Assembly: GCF_000156235.1 (NCBI RefSeq)
Contig: NZ_DS996809.1
Location: 445,313 to 509,312, forward strand
Length of the DNA: 64,000 nucleotides
Direction: 5' to 3'
DNA from: Pseudovibrio sp000156235
Lineage (GTDB): Bacteria; Pseudomonadota; Alphaproteobacteria; Rhizobiales; Stappiaceae
A program made the position numbers and the translations under genes. The notes under the pieces are model-generated. The model did not search any database. It saw only the letters and a list, made by a program, of their open reading frames with translations, and was not told where the DNA came from. This document shows, piece after piece, positions 50,472-58,603 of the stretch (positions within the stretch are counted from its first letter, which is position 1; every line of letters starts with the position of its first letter).

Positions 50472-51801
50472 TCGTCAGTCCTTCGATAACCACTGTTGGC
50501 GTTGCCACTGCATATCGCTCGTCCAGATCAGATGCCGGTGTCAGGTTCAGGAACATGTCCTTGAGGTTTCCTGCGATGGTGATCTCGCTCACCGGGTAGG
50601 CGATTTCGCCGTTTTCGACCCAGTAACCCGAGGCACCGCGGGAATAGTCACCTGTGACACCGTTTGCACCGTGACCGATCAAGTCTGTTACCAGCAAACC
50701 TTCGCCGATATCTCTTAAGATTTCATCCGGTGTTTTCTCGCCAGCCTGTAGTGTCAGGTTGGTTGCACTTGGAGATGTGCTTGAGCCGGAGCGGCGGGCA
50801 CGACCGTTGGAGGTCAGGCCAAGCTCACGGGCGGCGTAACCATCCAGGAACCAATGACCGAGAATACCATCCTCAATCATGTTGAGGTACTCAGCTCCGG
50901 TGCCTTCTGCATCAAACGGGGCCGTTCCGCCACCACGTGCTTTGAAAGGATCATCGGAGATGGTGATGCCTTTGCCGAACACCTGCTGGCCCATCTTGTC
51001 TTTCAGGAAGCTGGTGCCGCGGGCGATGGATGCACCGTTGATTGCACCTGCGAAGTGACCAAGAAGGGAGCGTGCAGTACGTGGTTCGTAAACCACGGGT
51101 GCCTTGCGGGTTTCCAGCTGGCGTGGATTGAGGCGACGAACTGTCCGCTCGCCTGCGATGCGGCCAACTTCTTCCGCAGACATCAGATCATCCCAATACG
51201 TGCGGGAATCGAACTCGTAGTCGCGCTCCATGCCAGTACCCTCACCCGCGATAGCGGTCATGGAGAAACCGGATCGGGAGCGTTGGTATGCACCGACAAA
51301 ACCGTGGCTTGTGGCAAGCACGATGCCGGAGAGGCCCCAGCTTGCTCCAGCACCGCCGGATTTGGACACGCCCTCTACAGCGAGTGCTGCGGCTTCCGCA
51401 TCCAGAGCAGTTTTGGTCAGCTCATCCGGGCTCACTTCGCGTGGGTCGATCAGGTCCAGCTGCGGGATTTCTTTCAGGAGGCGCTCAGGTTCAGCAAGGC
51501 CAGCATATGGGTCTTCCGGAGTGACTTTTGCCATTTCCACTGCGCGGGCAGCGAGTTCGGCTGGGTCATCACTGGCGTTGGAAGAGATGCTGGCGACTTG
51601 TTTGCCAACAAAGACACGGAGTGTCACGTCGTTGCCTTCGGCGCGGTCGGTGTTTTCAACCTTACCTTCGCGCACGGAGACAGACAGTGACATGCCCGTA
51701 ACTGCGATTGCGTCTGCTGCATCGGCTCCAGCTGCTTTTGCAGCTTCCACCAAGCTGACTGCCTGTTCTTCAAGCTTTGAATTGGCAATTGCGTCAGACA
51801 T
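50458..51801 (-). CDS. pmbA: TldD/PmbA-family metalloprotease subunit TldE
   Basis: The start at 51801 is chosen for its ribosome site GGAGGT eight bases upstream; the frame is open to 51867. The product is 447 residues. It is the PmbA half of the TldD/TldE protease: GADAADAIAVTGMSLSVSVREGKVENTDRAEG at the N terminus, SSTSPSATNL and ITGDYSRGASGYWVENGEI at the C terminus, and no HExxxH, as expected for TldE. It heads the block pmbA-cysQ-DUF4170-acyltransferase-waaA-lpxK. The metal-bearing partner TldD is encoded elsewhere in the window. Confidence 0.95.
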   Translation of the reverse strand: MSDAIANSKLEEQAVSLVEAAKAAGADAADAIAVTGMSLSVSVREGKVENTDRAEGNDVTLRVFVGKQVASISSNASDDPAELAARAVEMAKVTPEDPYAGLAEPERLLKEIPQLDLIDPREVSPDELTKTALDAEAAALAVEGVSKSGGAGASWGLSGIVLATSHGFVGAYQRSRSGFSMTAIAGEGTGMERDYEFDSRTYWDDLMSAEEVGRIAGERTVRRLNPRQLETRKAPVVYEPRTARSLLGHFAGAINGASIARGTSFLKDKMGQQVFGKGITISDDPFKARGGGTAPFDAEGTGAEYLNMIEDGILGHWFLDGYAARELGLTSNGRARRSGSSTSPSATNLTLQAGEKTPDEILRDIGEGLLVTDLIGHGANGVTGDYSRGASGYWVENGEIAYPVSEITIAGNLKDMFLNLTPASDLDERYAVATPTVVIEGLTIAGS

Positions 51802-52118
51802 TCGCGCGGACCTCCTGTTGTCTTGCTCTTCGTGTTTAGGGCGTGCCTGACATAAGAGCAAGCACACCTGCCAAGAATCGCGGGGCTGTACGCAGAAATT
51901 GCGGGGTTCTGCTTGCAGTTCGCTGCCCTACCGATGACCCCACCTAAAGATAGTTAGAATTTTATCAAGTTCGGAAGAGGTTCGCTAAGCCTCTTTAAAA
52001 TCAGAGTTTTTTAACCATTCGAGTTAAGGAGTTACGCAGATTCTACCCTGTAATTTTCCTCTAGTTTGAAAAGAAGATGAATTGAAACCTCCACACCTGT
52101 GGAGGGAGGGGCAGTTCC

Positions 52119-52727
52119 GTGATCAACTACAAATCGCAGTTTTTGGGCCTTGCGAGCAATGACAACCACATTAATCGTGTGCGTGTCTCGCTGCCGTATC
52201 GTATGCAAGCGGACCTGCCGGATGATCTTCTTGAAACACCGGGTGTTAACAGATCCGATATTCGCATTGATCCGGACAAGGTGCTGATCCGCCGGGAGAT
52301 GGGGGGCTTGCCTCTTACTCTGTCGGTCCCGCTTGGTTCGTACTCAGGTATCGCGGCTAAGGTTACTGTCAACGAGATCACTGATGAGCTTGAGTATCAG
52401 GTGGTTCTGCTGCACCGAGATCATGCTCTGAGCATTCCCCTTCTTACCGGTACTGATATGGAATTGACGGCGGATTACTGGGAAGCGTGGTCGGATGCTT
52501 TGGCGCTGCCGTTGTTGACCATCGACAGTGATGGCACATCCAAGCTTGCGCGTCTTGGCCTGAACACCTGTTCTAAAGGGGAGCCGCTGCCACGCAGAAA
52601 ATTGCGTGCGCTCACCGGACGTCGCCCGCGGTTTCTTGTGGGACGTGAGACAGGTAAGCCGACGAAGCTGCAGAAGGTTTTTGCCAGCTCTCGCCGCTTC
52701 ACATCCCTGCGTCGCCGGAACTCTTAG
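52119..52727 (+). CDS. DUF6101 family protein
   Basis: A 202-residue protein with a GTG start, preceded by GGAGGGAGGGG. The body is beta-rich (VRVSLPYRMQADLPDD, then MGGLPLTLSVPLGSYSGIAAKV) and the C terminus is strongly basic. This is the pattern of DUF6101, found in Rhizobiales-like genomes next to ubiA. No catalytic motif is evident. Its stop overlaps that of the convergent ubiA by 4 bases. Function unknown. Confidence 0.8.
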   Translation: MINYKSQFLGLASNDNHINRVRVSLPYRMQADLPDDLLETPGVNRSDIRIDPDKVLIRREMGGLPLTLSVPLGSYSGIAAKVTVNEITDELEYQVVLLHRDHALSIPLLTGTDMELTADYWEAWSDALALPLLTIDSDGTSKLARLGLNTCSKGEPLPRRKLRALTGRRPRFLVGRETGKPTKLQKVFASSRRFTSLRRRNS

Positions 52728-53668
52728 AGATAATAGGCAGCCAGACCGTCCAGCACCAATCCAATAAACAGGATCAGACCGAAGGTGGAGTTGGACTTGA
52801 AGAGCTCCAGACACTGATCCCCGTCATCGATGTCCAGCACACGGATCTGGTTGAACAGGTGGAAGGCTCCAATAGCCAGCCCTGCAAACGCTAGCGGACC
52901 GCTGCCAGCGAGAACGAATGCGCCTGCAAACAGAACCACAGTGGCTCCGTAGAGAATGACCAGAGCCTGACGGGTTTTCTCACCAAACAGACGTGCCGTT
53001 GAACGCACTCCGACCAGAGCGTCGTCTTCTTTGTCCTGATGTGCGTAGATGGTGTCGTAGCCGATGGTCCAAACAATACCACCGCAATAGAGCAGCACAG
53101 GTGCCAGCGACAAGCTGCCGAAGACCGCTGCCCAGCCCATCAGAGCACCCCATGAAAATGCAAGGCCCAGCACGAACTGCGGCCAGTCGGTGATGCGCTT
53201 CATGAAAGGGTATGCCGCCACAATGGCAAGGGACGACATGCCCAGAATGATGGTGAAGGTGTTGAACTGCAGAAGAACAATGAGCCCAGCCAGAGCCTGC
53301 AGGATCATGAAGATCTTGGCTTGCTTGCTGGTGACCTGACCGGATGGGATGGGCCGGGAGCGCGTGCGCTCAACCTTGTCATCAATGTCCTTGTCGACAA
53401 TGTCATTATAGGTGCAGCCTGCGCCGCGCATTGCCACTGCGCCAATGAACATCAAAATGGCATACCAGATGTTTGGAATCGGCGCACCCGCTGCATTAGA
53501 AGCCAATGCAAGTGACCACAAGCATGGCCACATGAGCAGGTACCAGCCGATCGGGCGTTCCCATCTTGCAAGGCGGGCAAACGGGCGAAGGCCCGCAGGC
53601 AGACGTGTATCAACCCAATGACGCTTTACCGCATCAGCAACAGGCCCAGTGTCTTTGGTATTGAACAT
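52724..53668 (-). CDS. ubiA: 4-hydroxybenzoate octaprenyltransferase
   Basis: The start at 53668 has GGTGAGGTGG just before it; the frame is open to 53725. The product is 314 residues with about eight to nine membrane helices. It prenylates 4-hydroxybenzoate in ubiquinone synthesis. Motifs: the diphosphate-binding YNDIVDKDIDDKVERTRSRPIPSG and the second aspartate motif YDTIYAHQDKEDD. UQ is the electron carrier upstream of the oxidases. Downstream of a GNAT-like gene by 71 bases. Confidence 0.97.
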   Translation of the reverse strand: MFNTKDTGPVADAVKRHWVDTRLPAGLRPFARLARWERPIGWYLLMWPCLWSLALASNAAGAPIPNIWYAILMFIGAVAMRGAGCTYNDIVDKDIDDKVERTRSRPIPSGQVTSKQAKIFMILQALAGLIVLLQFNTFTIILGMSSLAIVAAYPFMKRITDWPQFVLGLAFSWGALMGWAAVFGSLSLAPVLLYCGGIVWTIGYDTIYAHQDKEDDALVGVRSTARLFGEKTRQALVILYGATVVLFAGAFVLAGSGPLAFAGLAIGAFHLFNQIRVLDIDDGDQCLELFKSNSTFGLILFIGLVLDGLAAYYL

Positions 53669-53739
53669 TGCCACCTCACCGTCATGACCGGAGTTTCTCC
53701 GCATCTCATCAGGATGACGCGGCACACTCCATATTCGCT

Positions 53740-54228
53740 TTAAAAGCTAAGAGGGAATTCCTCTTCGTAGTGAATGGTCTTTTCCAACAGATCGACACTT
53801 TGCGTCAAGAAGCCAAATTCTTCGAAGAACCGTTTTCTGGTCTTTCCCTGAGGCTTCTTGAGCGAAACCTCCATTTTAACGACAGACTTTTGCGCCAGAT
53901 CATCTTCCAGCTCATGCAATATGGAGGGCAACAGCCGCTCTATTCCTTCAATCGGGGCCAGAGCAATCTGCTCAATGAACCCGACCTTGCCACCTGCCCG
54001 CACGCTATAGCGATAGCTGACGAGCACAAATCCGAGGCTTTTTCCTGTGCTTCTGATCAACCAGGCCTGCCCTACACTTGGGTCTACCAGCAGTCGGCGG
54101 GCGGTTTCTTCCAGCGAGAGAACTGGCTCTGAGAGCGTGTCCTGCTCTCCCCATTTTGCCAGCAGCTCGAAGAACTCATTCATAAACAGCGGTGTAACCA
54201 GCAGCAATTCGACTGATGGACGAGGCAT
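53740..54228 (-). CDS. GNAT-like acetyltransferase
   Basis: A 162-residue protein with weak but recognisable GNAT features: GKSLGFVLVSYRYSVRAGGKVGFIEQIALAPI (strands 3-4 with the acidic residue) and KKPQGKTRKRFFEEFGFLTQS (the final RKFYEKxGF-type motif). The acetyl-CoA loop is not canonical. It may be transcribed with ubiA, since only 71 bases separate them. Substrate unknown. Confidence 0.7.
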   Translation of the reverse strand: MPRPSVELLLVTPLFMNEFFELLAKWGEQDTLSEPVLSLEETARRLLVDPSVGQAWLIRSTGKSLGFVLVSYRYSVRAGGKVGFIEQIALAPIEGIERLLPSILHELEDDLAQKSVVKMEVSLKKPQGKTRKRFFEEFGFLTQSVDLLEKTIHYEEEFPLSF

Positions 54229-54351
54229 TTTTGGGTCTCTCCGGAGCTGTTGTTCGTTTACTGACAGCGTTACTCATGCTACACGCTGCATCACAATCTA
54301 GACGCACAACTCGGGAACCTGTTCCCTTCTTAATTTCAGGGTCTACCTCTC

Positions 54352-55632
54352 ATGAATATTCTGCTGATCGGTTCTGGCGGGCGTGAACATGCGCTGGCAT
54401 GGTCTTTGGCAAAATCTCCTGTGCTCAATGAACTGTTTGTTGCTCCGGGCAACGCAGGCATTGAACAGTTTGCCAAATGTATTGCACTGGACCTGACTGA
54501 TCACCGTAGTGTCATCGAGTTCTGCCGTTTGCACGACATCAACTTCGTTGTGATTGGTCCGGAAGCACCATTGGTTGACGGCCTTTCCGACAGCCTGACA
54601 CATGCTGGTCTGCGCGTGTTTGGTCCCTCTTCTGCGGCTGCGCAGCTGGAAGGCTCCAAGGGCTTCACCAAAGACATGTGTGCCCGCGCGAATGTGCCAA
54701 CCGCTGCTTATGGCCGCTTTGACAACGCAGATGCTGCCAAGACCTACATTCGTGAGCAAGGCGCTCCGATTGTTGTGAAGGCAGATGGCCTTGCGGCTGG
54801 TAAGGGCGTGATCATCGCCATGAACGAGCAGGAAGCGCTGGACGCAGTCGACAGCTGCTTTGATGGTGCATTTGGCGATGCAGGTGCCGAGGTTGTTGTA
54901 GAAGAGTTTCTTGAGGGTGAAGAAGCCAGTTTCTTCGTTCTGTCTGACGGTGTAAATGCGCTGCCACTGGCCACTGCACAAGATCATAAACGTGCGTTTG
55001 ATGGTGATGAAGGCCCGAACACCGGCGGTATGGGTGCTTACTCCCCTGCCCCTGTGATGACCGAAGAGATGATGGACCGGGTGATGAAAGAAATCATCCA
55101 TCCAACCATCGCTGATATGAAGGCGCAGGGCTGCCCGTTCAAAGGCGTGCTTTATGCTGGTCTGATGATCACCAAGGACGGTCCGAAGCTGATTGAATAC
55201 AACGTTCGCTTTGGTGACCCTGAGTGTCAGGTGCTGATGATGCGCCTGAAGACCGACCTGCTGCCAATTCTGCTTGGTTGCGCGGAAGGTACTTTGGATC
55301 TAGTCGATGCGGAATGGCATAGTGATCCTGCCGTCACAGTTGTGATGGCTTCTAAGGGCTATCCGGGTTCCTATGAGAAGCTGACTGAGATCAAAGGTCT
55401 GGTGGAAGCTGCGGCTGATCCGGACGTAGAGATCTTCCACGCAGGCACCGTGGTTGCTGATGAGAAACTGCTGTCCAATGGTGGCCGTGTTCTGAACATC
55501 ACCGCACGGGCGGCGACTGTTTCTCAAGCACGGGCGAAAGCTTATGCTGCGATTGAAAAAATCGACTGGCCGGAAGGGTTCTACCGCAAAGACATCGGCT
55601 GGCGCGCTGTTGAGCGTGAGCAGCAGAGCTGA
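54352..55632 (+). CDS. purD: Phosphoribosylamine-glycine ligase
   Basis: A 426-residue ATP-grasp enzyme that joins glycine to phosphoribosylamine in purine synthesis. It begins MNILLIGSGGREHALAW, carries GPEAPLVDGLSD, the ATP-grasp region VVKADGLAAGKGVIIA, and PNTGGMGAYSPAP followed by GVLYAGLMITKDGPKLIEYNVRFGDPECQ. Length is standard. Single gene with a strong terminator. Divergent from the GNAT-like gene. Confidence 0.98.
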   Translation: MNILLIGSGGREHALAWSLAKSPVLNELFVAPGNAGIEQFAKCIALDLTDHRSVIEFCRLHDINFVVIGPEAPLVDGLSDSLTHAGLRVFGPSSAAAQLEGSKGFTKDMCARANVPTAAYGRFDNADAAKTYIREQGAPIVVKADGLAAGKGVIIAMNEQEALDAVDSCFDGAFGDAGAEVVVEEFLEGEEASFFVLSDGVNALPLATAQDHKRAFDGDEGPNTGGMGAYSPAPVMTEEMMDRVMKEIIHPTIADMKAQGCPFKGVLYAGLMITKDGPKLIEYNVRFGDPECQVLMMRLKTDLLPILLGCAEGTLDLVDAEWHSDPAVTVVMASKGYPGSYEKLTEIKGLVEAAADPDVEIFHAGTVVADEKLLSNGGRVLNITARAATVSQARAKAYAAIEKIDWPEGFYRKDIGWRAVEREQQS

Positions 55633-55665
55633 TCCGGTTCAGCTTTGATCTTTGAGTTTTGAAGG

Positions 55666-55690
55666 GAGCGGCTGCAGGGCCGCTCTTTTT
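55666..55690 (+). terminator. Terminator of purD
   Basis: GAGCGGC and GCCGCTC (7 bp), 6-base loop, then TTTTT. 33 bases after the stop. Confidence 0.9.
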
Positions 55691-55710
55691 GTTTGTGGCT
55701 TGGGGGTGGG

Positions 55711-55743
55711 CAAAAAAAATCCTCCGAAGCTGGCTTCGGAGGA
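55711..55743 (-). terminator. Strong minus-strand terminator, 208 bases past luxR
   Basis: TCCTCCGAAGC and GCTTCGGAGGA form a perfect 11-bp stem with a 2-base loop; on the minus strand a run of eight T follows. It ends either luxR mRNA or an independent small RNA. Confidence 0.85.
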
Positions 55744-55950
55744 GTTGTATTTATCTACACTATTCGGCCGGGCCACGACAGCCTGTGCCCAGACCAACAG
55801 ATCAAATTGATAAACTACCACAAACAACTGCACGAGGCGAAAAAGTGCCATGCAGGAGCTAAAGTGCAACCTCTAGCAAATGTGAGTATGCATAAATGCA
55901 CAACTCATAACAATGGGGGATTTTCCCTGATGCCTTAAAGTTGCAAGTGC

Positions 55951-56715
55951 CTAAGGTGAAAGCAACTGAAAGGTCATTGCACGGGCCACAGCGTGCGTAC
56001 GGTTGGTCACTCTAAGCTTTTTGCAGGCCCGTTTTATGTGGTGTTCTACAGTTTTCTCAGAGAGATTCAGGATATGGGCGATTTCTTTATTTGCCCTCCC
56101 CGCCGTCAACCAAAGCAGGCATTCATGCTCCCGCGGCGTGAAACCAAAAAACTCGCTTAGGGTTTCGGGTTCTTGCGCATAGGTATGGAAAAGGTGCACT
56201 GCACCCTTCAGAACCGGGTAGTTGGAGGTCATCTGCGCATCGAAGCCCAGCTGGGTTCGTTCGCATGAGGCAAAGCTGGCCCCACCGACCAAATGCTTGT
56301 TGGAACACTCCAGAGGGATCGTGACACCGAACTTCAGACCAGCGGAGCGGACATCATTGAAGAAGTCGCTGTCCACCTTGCTGGTGGGACGCACAGTGTA
56401 ATCCGTCCAGAGCTGATCAACCTTCCTGCCGCTGAGCAGGTGGTCCATACCCGGGTCTTTGAAGTAGTAGTGATGGGAGTTGTAGTGCTCGACCCAGTCC
56501 TGCGAATGGTTGGACAAGCAGATTGGCTGGCGATCCTCTACACGGCCCTCAATCTTGGGCACGATGATGTAGGCGCCTTTTTCAAAACCGAGCTTTTCTG
56601 CAAATCGAGTGAGTTCTTCCCAGCGTGCTTGTAGGGATGAACAGTTCCATAGCTCTTGAGAAAACTGCAGGAGATTTCGGTCAAAGCCCGCCGGATAGCC
56701 CATGGAATAGTTCAT
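55951..56715 (-). CDS. LuxR-family regulator with autoinducer-binding domain (LuxR solo)
   Basis: A 254-residue protein: N-terminal autoinducer-binding domain (about 20-165) and a LuxR helix-turn-helix (192-250; TPREHECLLWLTAGRANKEIA and KTVEHHIKRACKKL). The residues that line the AHL pocket in TraR are conserved: W74, Y78, D87, P88, W103 and G130. It should bind an acyl-homoserine lactone or related signal. No luxI synthase lies in the window, so it may be a solo. A strong terminator lies 208 bases downstream. Divergent from a patatin gene, which may be a target. Confidence 0.92.
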   Translation of the reverse strand: MNYSMGYPAGFDRNLLQFSQELWNCSSLQARWEELTRFAEKLGFEKGAYIIVPKIEGRVEDRQPICLSNHSQDWVEHYNSHHYYFKDPGMDHLLSGRKVDQLWTDYTVRPTSKVDSDFFNDVRSAGLKFGVTIPLECSNKHLVGGASFASCERTQLGFDAQMTSNYPVLKGAVHLFHTYAQEPETLSEFFGFTPREHECLLWLTAGRANKEIAHILNLSEKTVEHHIKRACKKLRVTNRTHAVARAMTFQLLSP

Positions 56716-56928
56716 CGTAACACCGCAAGATTGGAGCCCCGCTACACATCAGCCAGCCGAGCCTTGCTCAACTGCCGCCAAATAAAATGATATGTTTGCC
56801 CCAACGCCCATCTATTGTTTATCTATGTTCGTCGCGGTGATTATCACTGTATTCTTCTCGGTTTTCAATTGGAAAGCTGAGGGGAACACCTATATTTTTA
56901 TTATAGATATTAAAGGAACAGGCTTTCA

Positions 56929-57774
56929 ATGAGTACTCCCAAGATCGGCGTTGCCCTTGGTGGCGGAGGCGCCCGCGGTCTCTCCCATATTCCTGTTTTG
57001 CAAGCTCTTGATGATATGGGCCTCACCCCTCATGCCATTACGGGCACTTCTATCGGTGCTTTGATTGGCGCTGGATATGCTGGTGGGATGAGCGGTGACC
57101 AGCTTGAGGAGTACACACTGGAGACGCTTGGCGAGTGGAAGAAGGTGCTGGGTAAGCTGGTGGAAGTGAGCATGCCCAAACGCTTTGCCGACCTGATTGG
57201 CGGCAAGTCCAGTTTTGGCCAGTTCGATTCCAAGCGTGTTCTGGAAGTCTTTGTCGGTGATGTGCTGAAGCAGGACTTTTCTGAGCTTTCCATCCCGTTT
57301 CAGGCCATTGCAGCGGACTACTACAAGGCAGAGGAAGTGCGCTTTGCGGAAGGAAATCTGGTGGACGCGGTTTCTGCGAGTATCGCCATTCCGTTTGTCT
57401 TCAAGCCTGTGCACCTGAACAACACTGTGCTGATTGATGGCGGGGTGGTGAACCCCCTGCCCTTTGATGTGCTGCCCAGCGATTGTGACATCGTGATAGC
57501 CGTGGATGTGGTTGGTACGCCGAAGAAGGATGAGAAGCGCGCTGTGCCCAGCGCGACCGAAAGTGTGTTCGGAGCCACCCAGATCCTGATGCAGACCATT
57601 TCTCAGGAAAAATTGAGAATACGGGCACCGGACCTTTCCATCTTCCCGAATATCAAGCAATATCAGGTACTTGATTTCCTGAAGGCGCGGGAAATTCTGG
57701 AAGATAGCTCTGGGTTAAGGAATAGTGTGAAGGTTGAGCTTGACCAGAAGATCGAGAACTACCTAATCTCCTGA
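56929..57774 (+). CDS. Patatin-like phospholipase
   Basis: A 281-residue lipid acyl hydrolase. The Ser-Asp dyad is visible: GTSIGAL (G-x-S-x-G with the nucleophilic serine) and DGGVVNP. The oxyanion glycine loop is GGGGARG at the N terminus. AAGAGGAACAGG-like sequence (AAAGGAAC) lies before the ATG. Bacterial relatives (RssA-type) include housekeeping enzymes and toxins; there is no signal peptide. It lies 18 bases before fdhD on the same strand, so the two may be one operon. Substrate unknown. Confidence 0.92.
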   Translation: MSTPKIGVALGGGGARGLSHIPVLQALDDMGLTPHAITGTSIGALIGAGYAGGMSGDQLEEYTLETLGEWKKVLGKLVEVSMPKRFADLIGGKSSFGQFDSKRVLEVFVGDVLKQDFSELSIPFQAIAADYYKAEEVRFAEGNLVDAVSASIAIPFVFKPVHLNNTVLIDGGVVNPLPFDVLPSDCDIVIAVDVVGTPKKDEKRAVPSATESVFGATQILMQTISQEKLRIRAPDLSIFPNIKQYQVLDFLKAREILEDSSGLRNSVKVELDQKIENYLIS

Positions 57775-57792
57775 TAAGAAGAATAGAAAGAA

Positions 57793-58557
57793 GTGGAGTC
57801 TGGGTTGTCTATTGTAGACCCTGAGTGGCAAACACCTATCAATGACGGCAGAAAGCTACCTCCTGAAGTTCCGGTCGCGGTCACGCTGAACGGAGAGGGC
57901 TTTGCTGTGTTCATGGCCACGCCCAGAGACCTTGAAGATTTTGCCGTAGGATTTGCGATCAGTGAGTCCATCGTCTCCGGTATCAAGGATGTGCAGTCCA
58001 TTGCCTTGCATGAACATGGCGAGGAAGGCATCAGCGTCAATCTGGAGATTGAAGACGAGCAGTTCTTCACCGCTGTGAAACGCAAACGCCTGCTGACCGG
58101 GACATCCGGGTGTGGGCTGTGTGGTCTTGATAGCATTCGCGCGGCGTTGCGTGCGCTTACTCCCCTTTCCCCGCAGCCTGCTCCCAAAACGGAGAGCATC
58201 AGCGCCATGTTTGAAGCGATGCAGTCCAAGCAGACACTCAACGACATTTACGGTGGTGGCTTGCATGCAGCTGCCGTGTGCTGTGGTGAGGACATTCTGG
58301 CTGTACGTGAGGACATTGGCCGTCACAACGCCATGGACAAGGCGCTTGGGGCCGGTGCGCGCAGTGGTGAGCCGGTTGATCTTGTCATCACCACGAGCCG
58401 GTGCAGCTCTGATCTGGTGCAGAAGGCTGTCAGCGCCCGTGTGGGCACGCTTGCTGTTATGGCAACGCCCAGCGATCTGGCTGTCAAGCTGGCGCGAGAG
58501 AATTGTTTAAATCTGTTTAGTTGCAACCGTGGATACAGCTTCACACGCTACAGCTAG
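57793..58557 (+). CDS. fdhD: Formate dehydrogenase accessory sulfurtransferase FdhD
   Basis: A 254-residue protein that passes sulfur from IscS to the molybdenum cofactor of formate-dehydrogenase-like enzymes. The reactive cysteines are in GTSGCGLCGLDS, and FAVGFAISESIV, GGGLHAAAV and VREDIGRHNAMDKALGAG (Moco binding) are present. The start is GTG at 57793; a TTG at 57805 is an alternative. It lies 46 bases before a YdeP-like oxidoreductase, its likely client. Confidence 0.96.
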   Translation: MESGLSIVDPEWQTPINDGRKLPPEVPVAVTLNGEGFAVFMATPRDLEDFAVGFAISESIVSGIKDVQSIALHEHGEEGISVNLEIEDEQFFTAVKRKRLLTGTSGCGLCGLDSIRAALRALTPLSPQPAPKTESISAMFEAMQSKQTLNDIYGGGLHAAAVCCGEDILAVREDIGRHNAMDKALGAGARSGEPVDLVITTSRCSSDLVQKAVSARVGTLAVMATPSDLAVKLARENCLNLFSCNRGYSFTRYS

Positions 58558-58603
58558 CGACTCATCAAGTTCGTGGGCGATTTAAGAGCCTGAGGAGTCC
58601 GGC

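Larger units (their letters stand above)
55633..55950. other. 318-base gap between purD and the LuxR gene
   Basis: It contains the purD terminator at 55666-55690 and a second strong terminator that works on the minus strand at 55711-55743. Between that and the luxR stop are about 208 bases with no convincing gene, so it is either a long 3' UTR of luxR or a small RNA. Confidence 0.6.

Noticed and set aside
54343..55101. 252-residue open frame antisense to purD
   Set aside because: No family match and purD motifs are unbroken on the plus strand.
55639..55869. Small hydrophobic frame on the minus strand between luxR and purD
   Set aside because: It runs through an 11-bp terminator and into the purD terminator, and has no ribosome site.
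56926..57660. 244-residue open frame antisense to the patatin gene
   Set aside because: No motif; the patatin glycine loop and GxSxG are on the plus strand.
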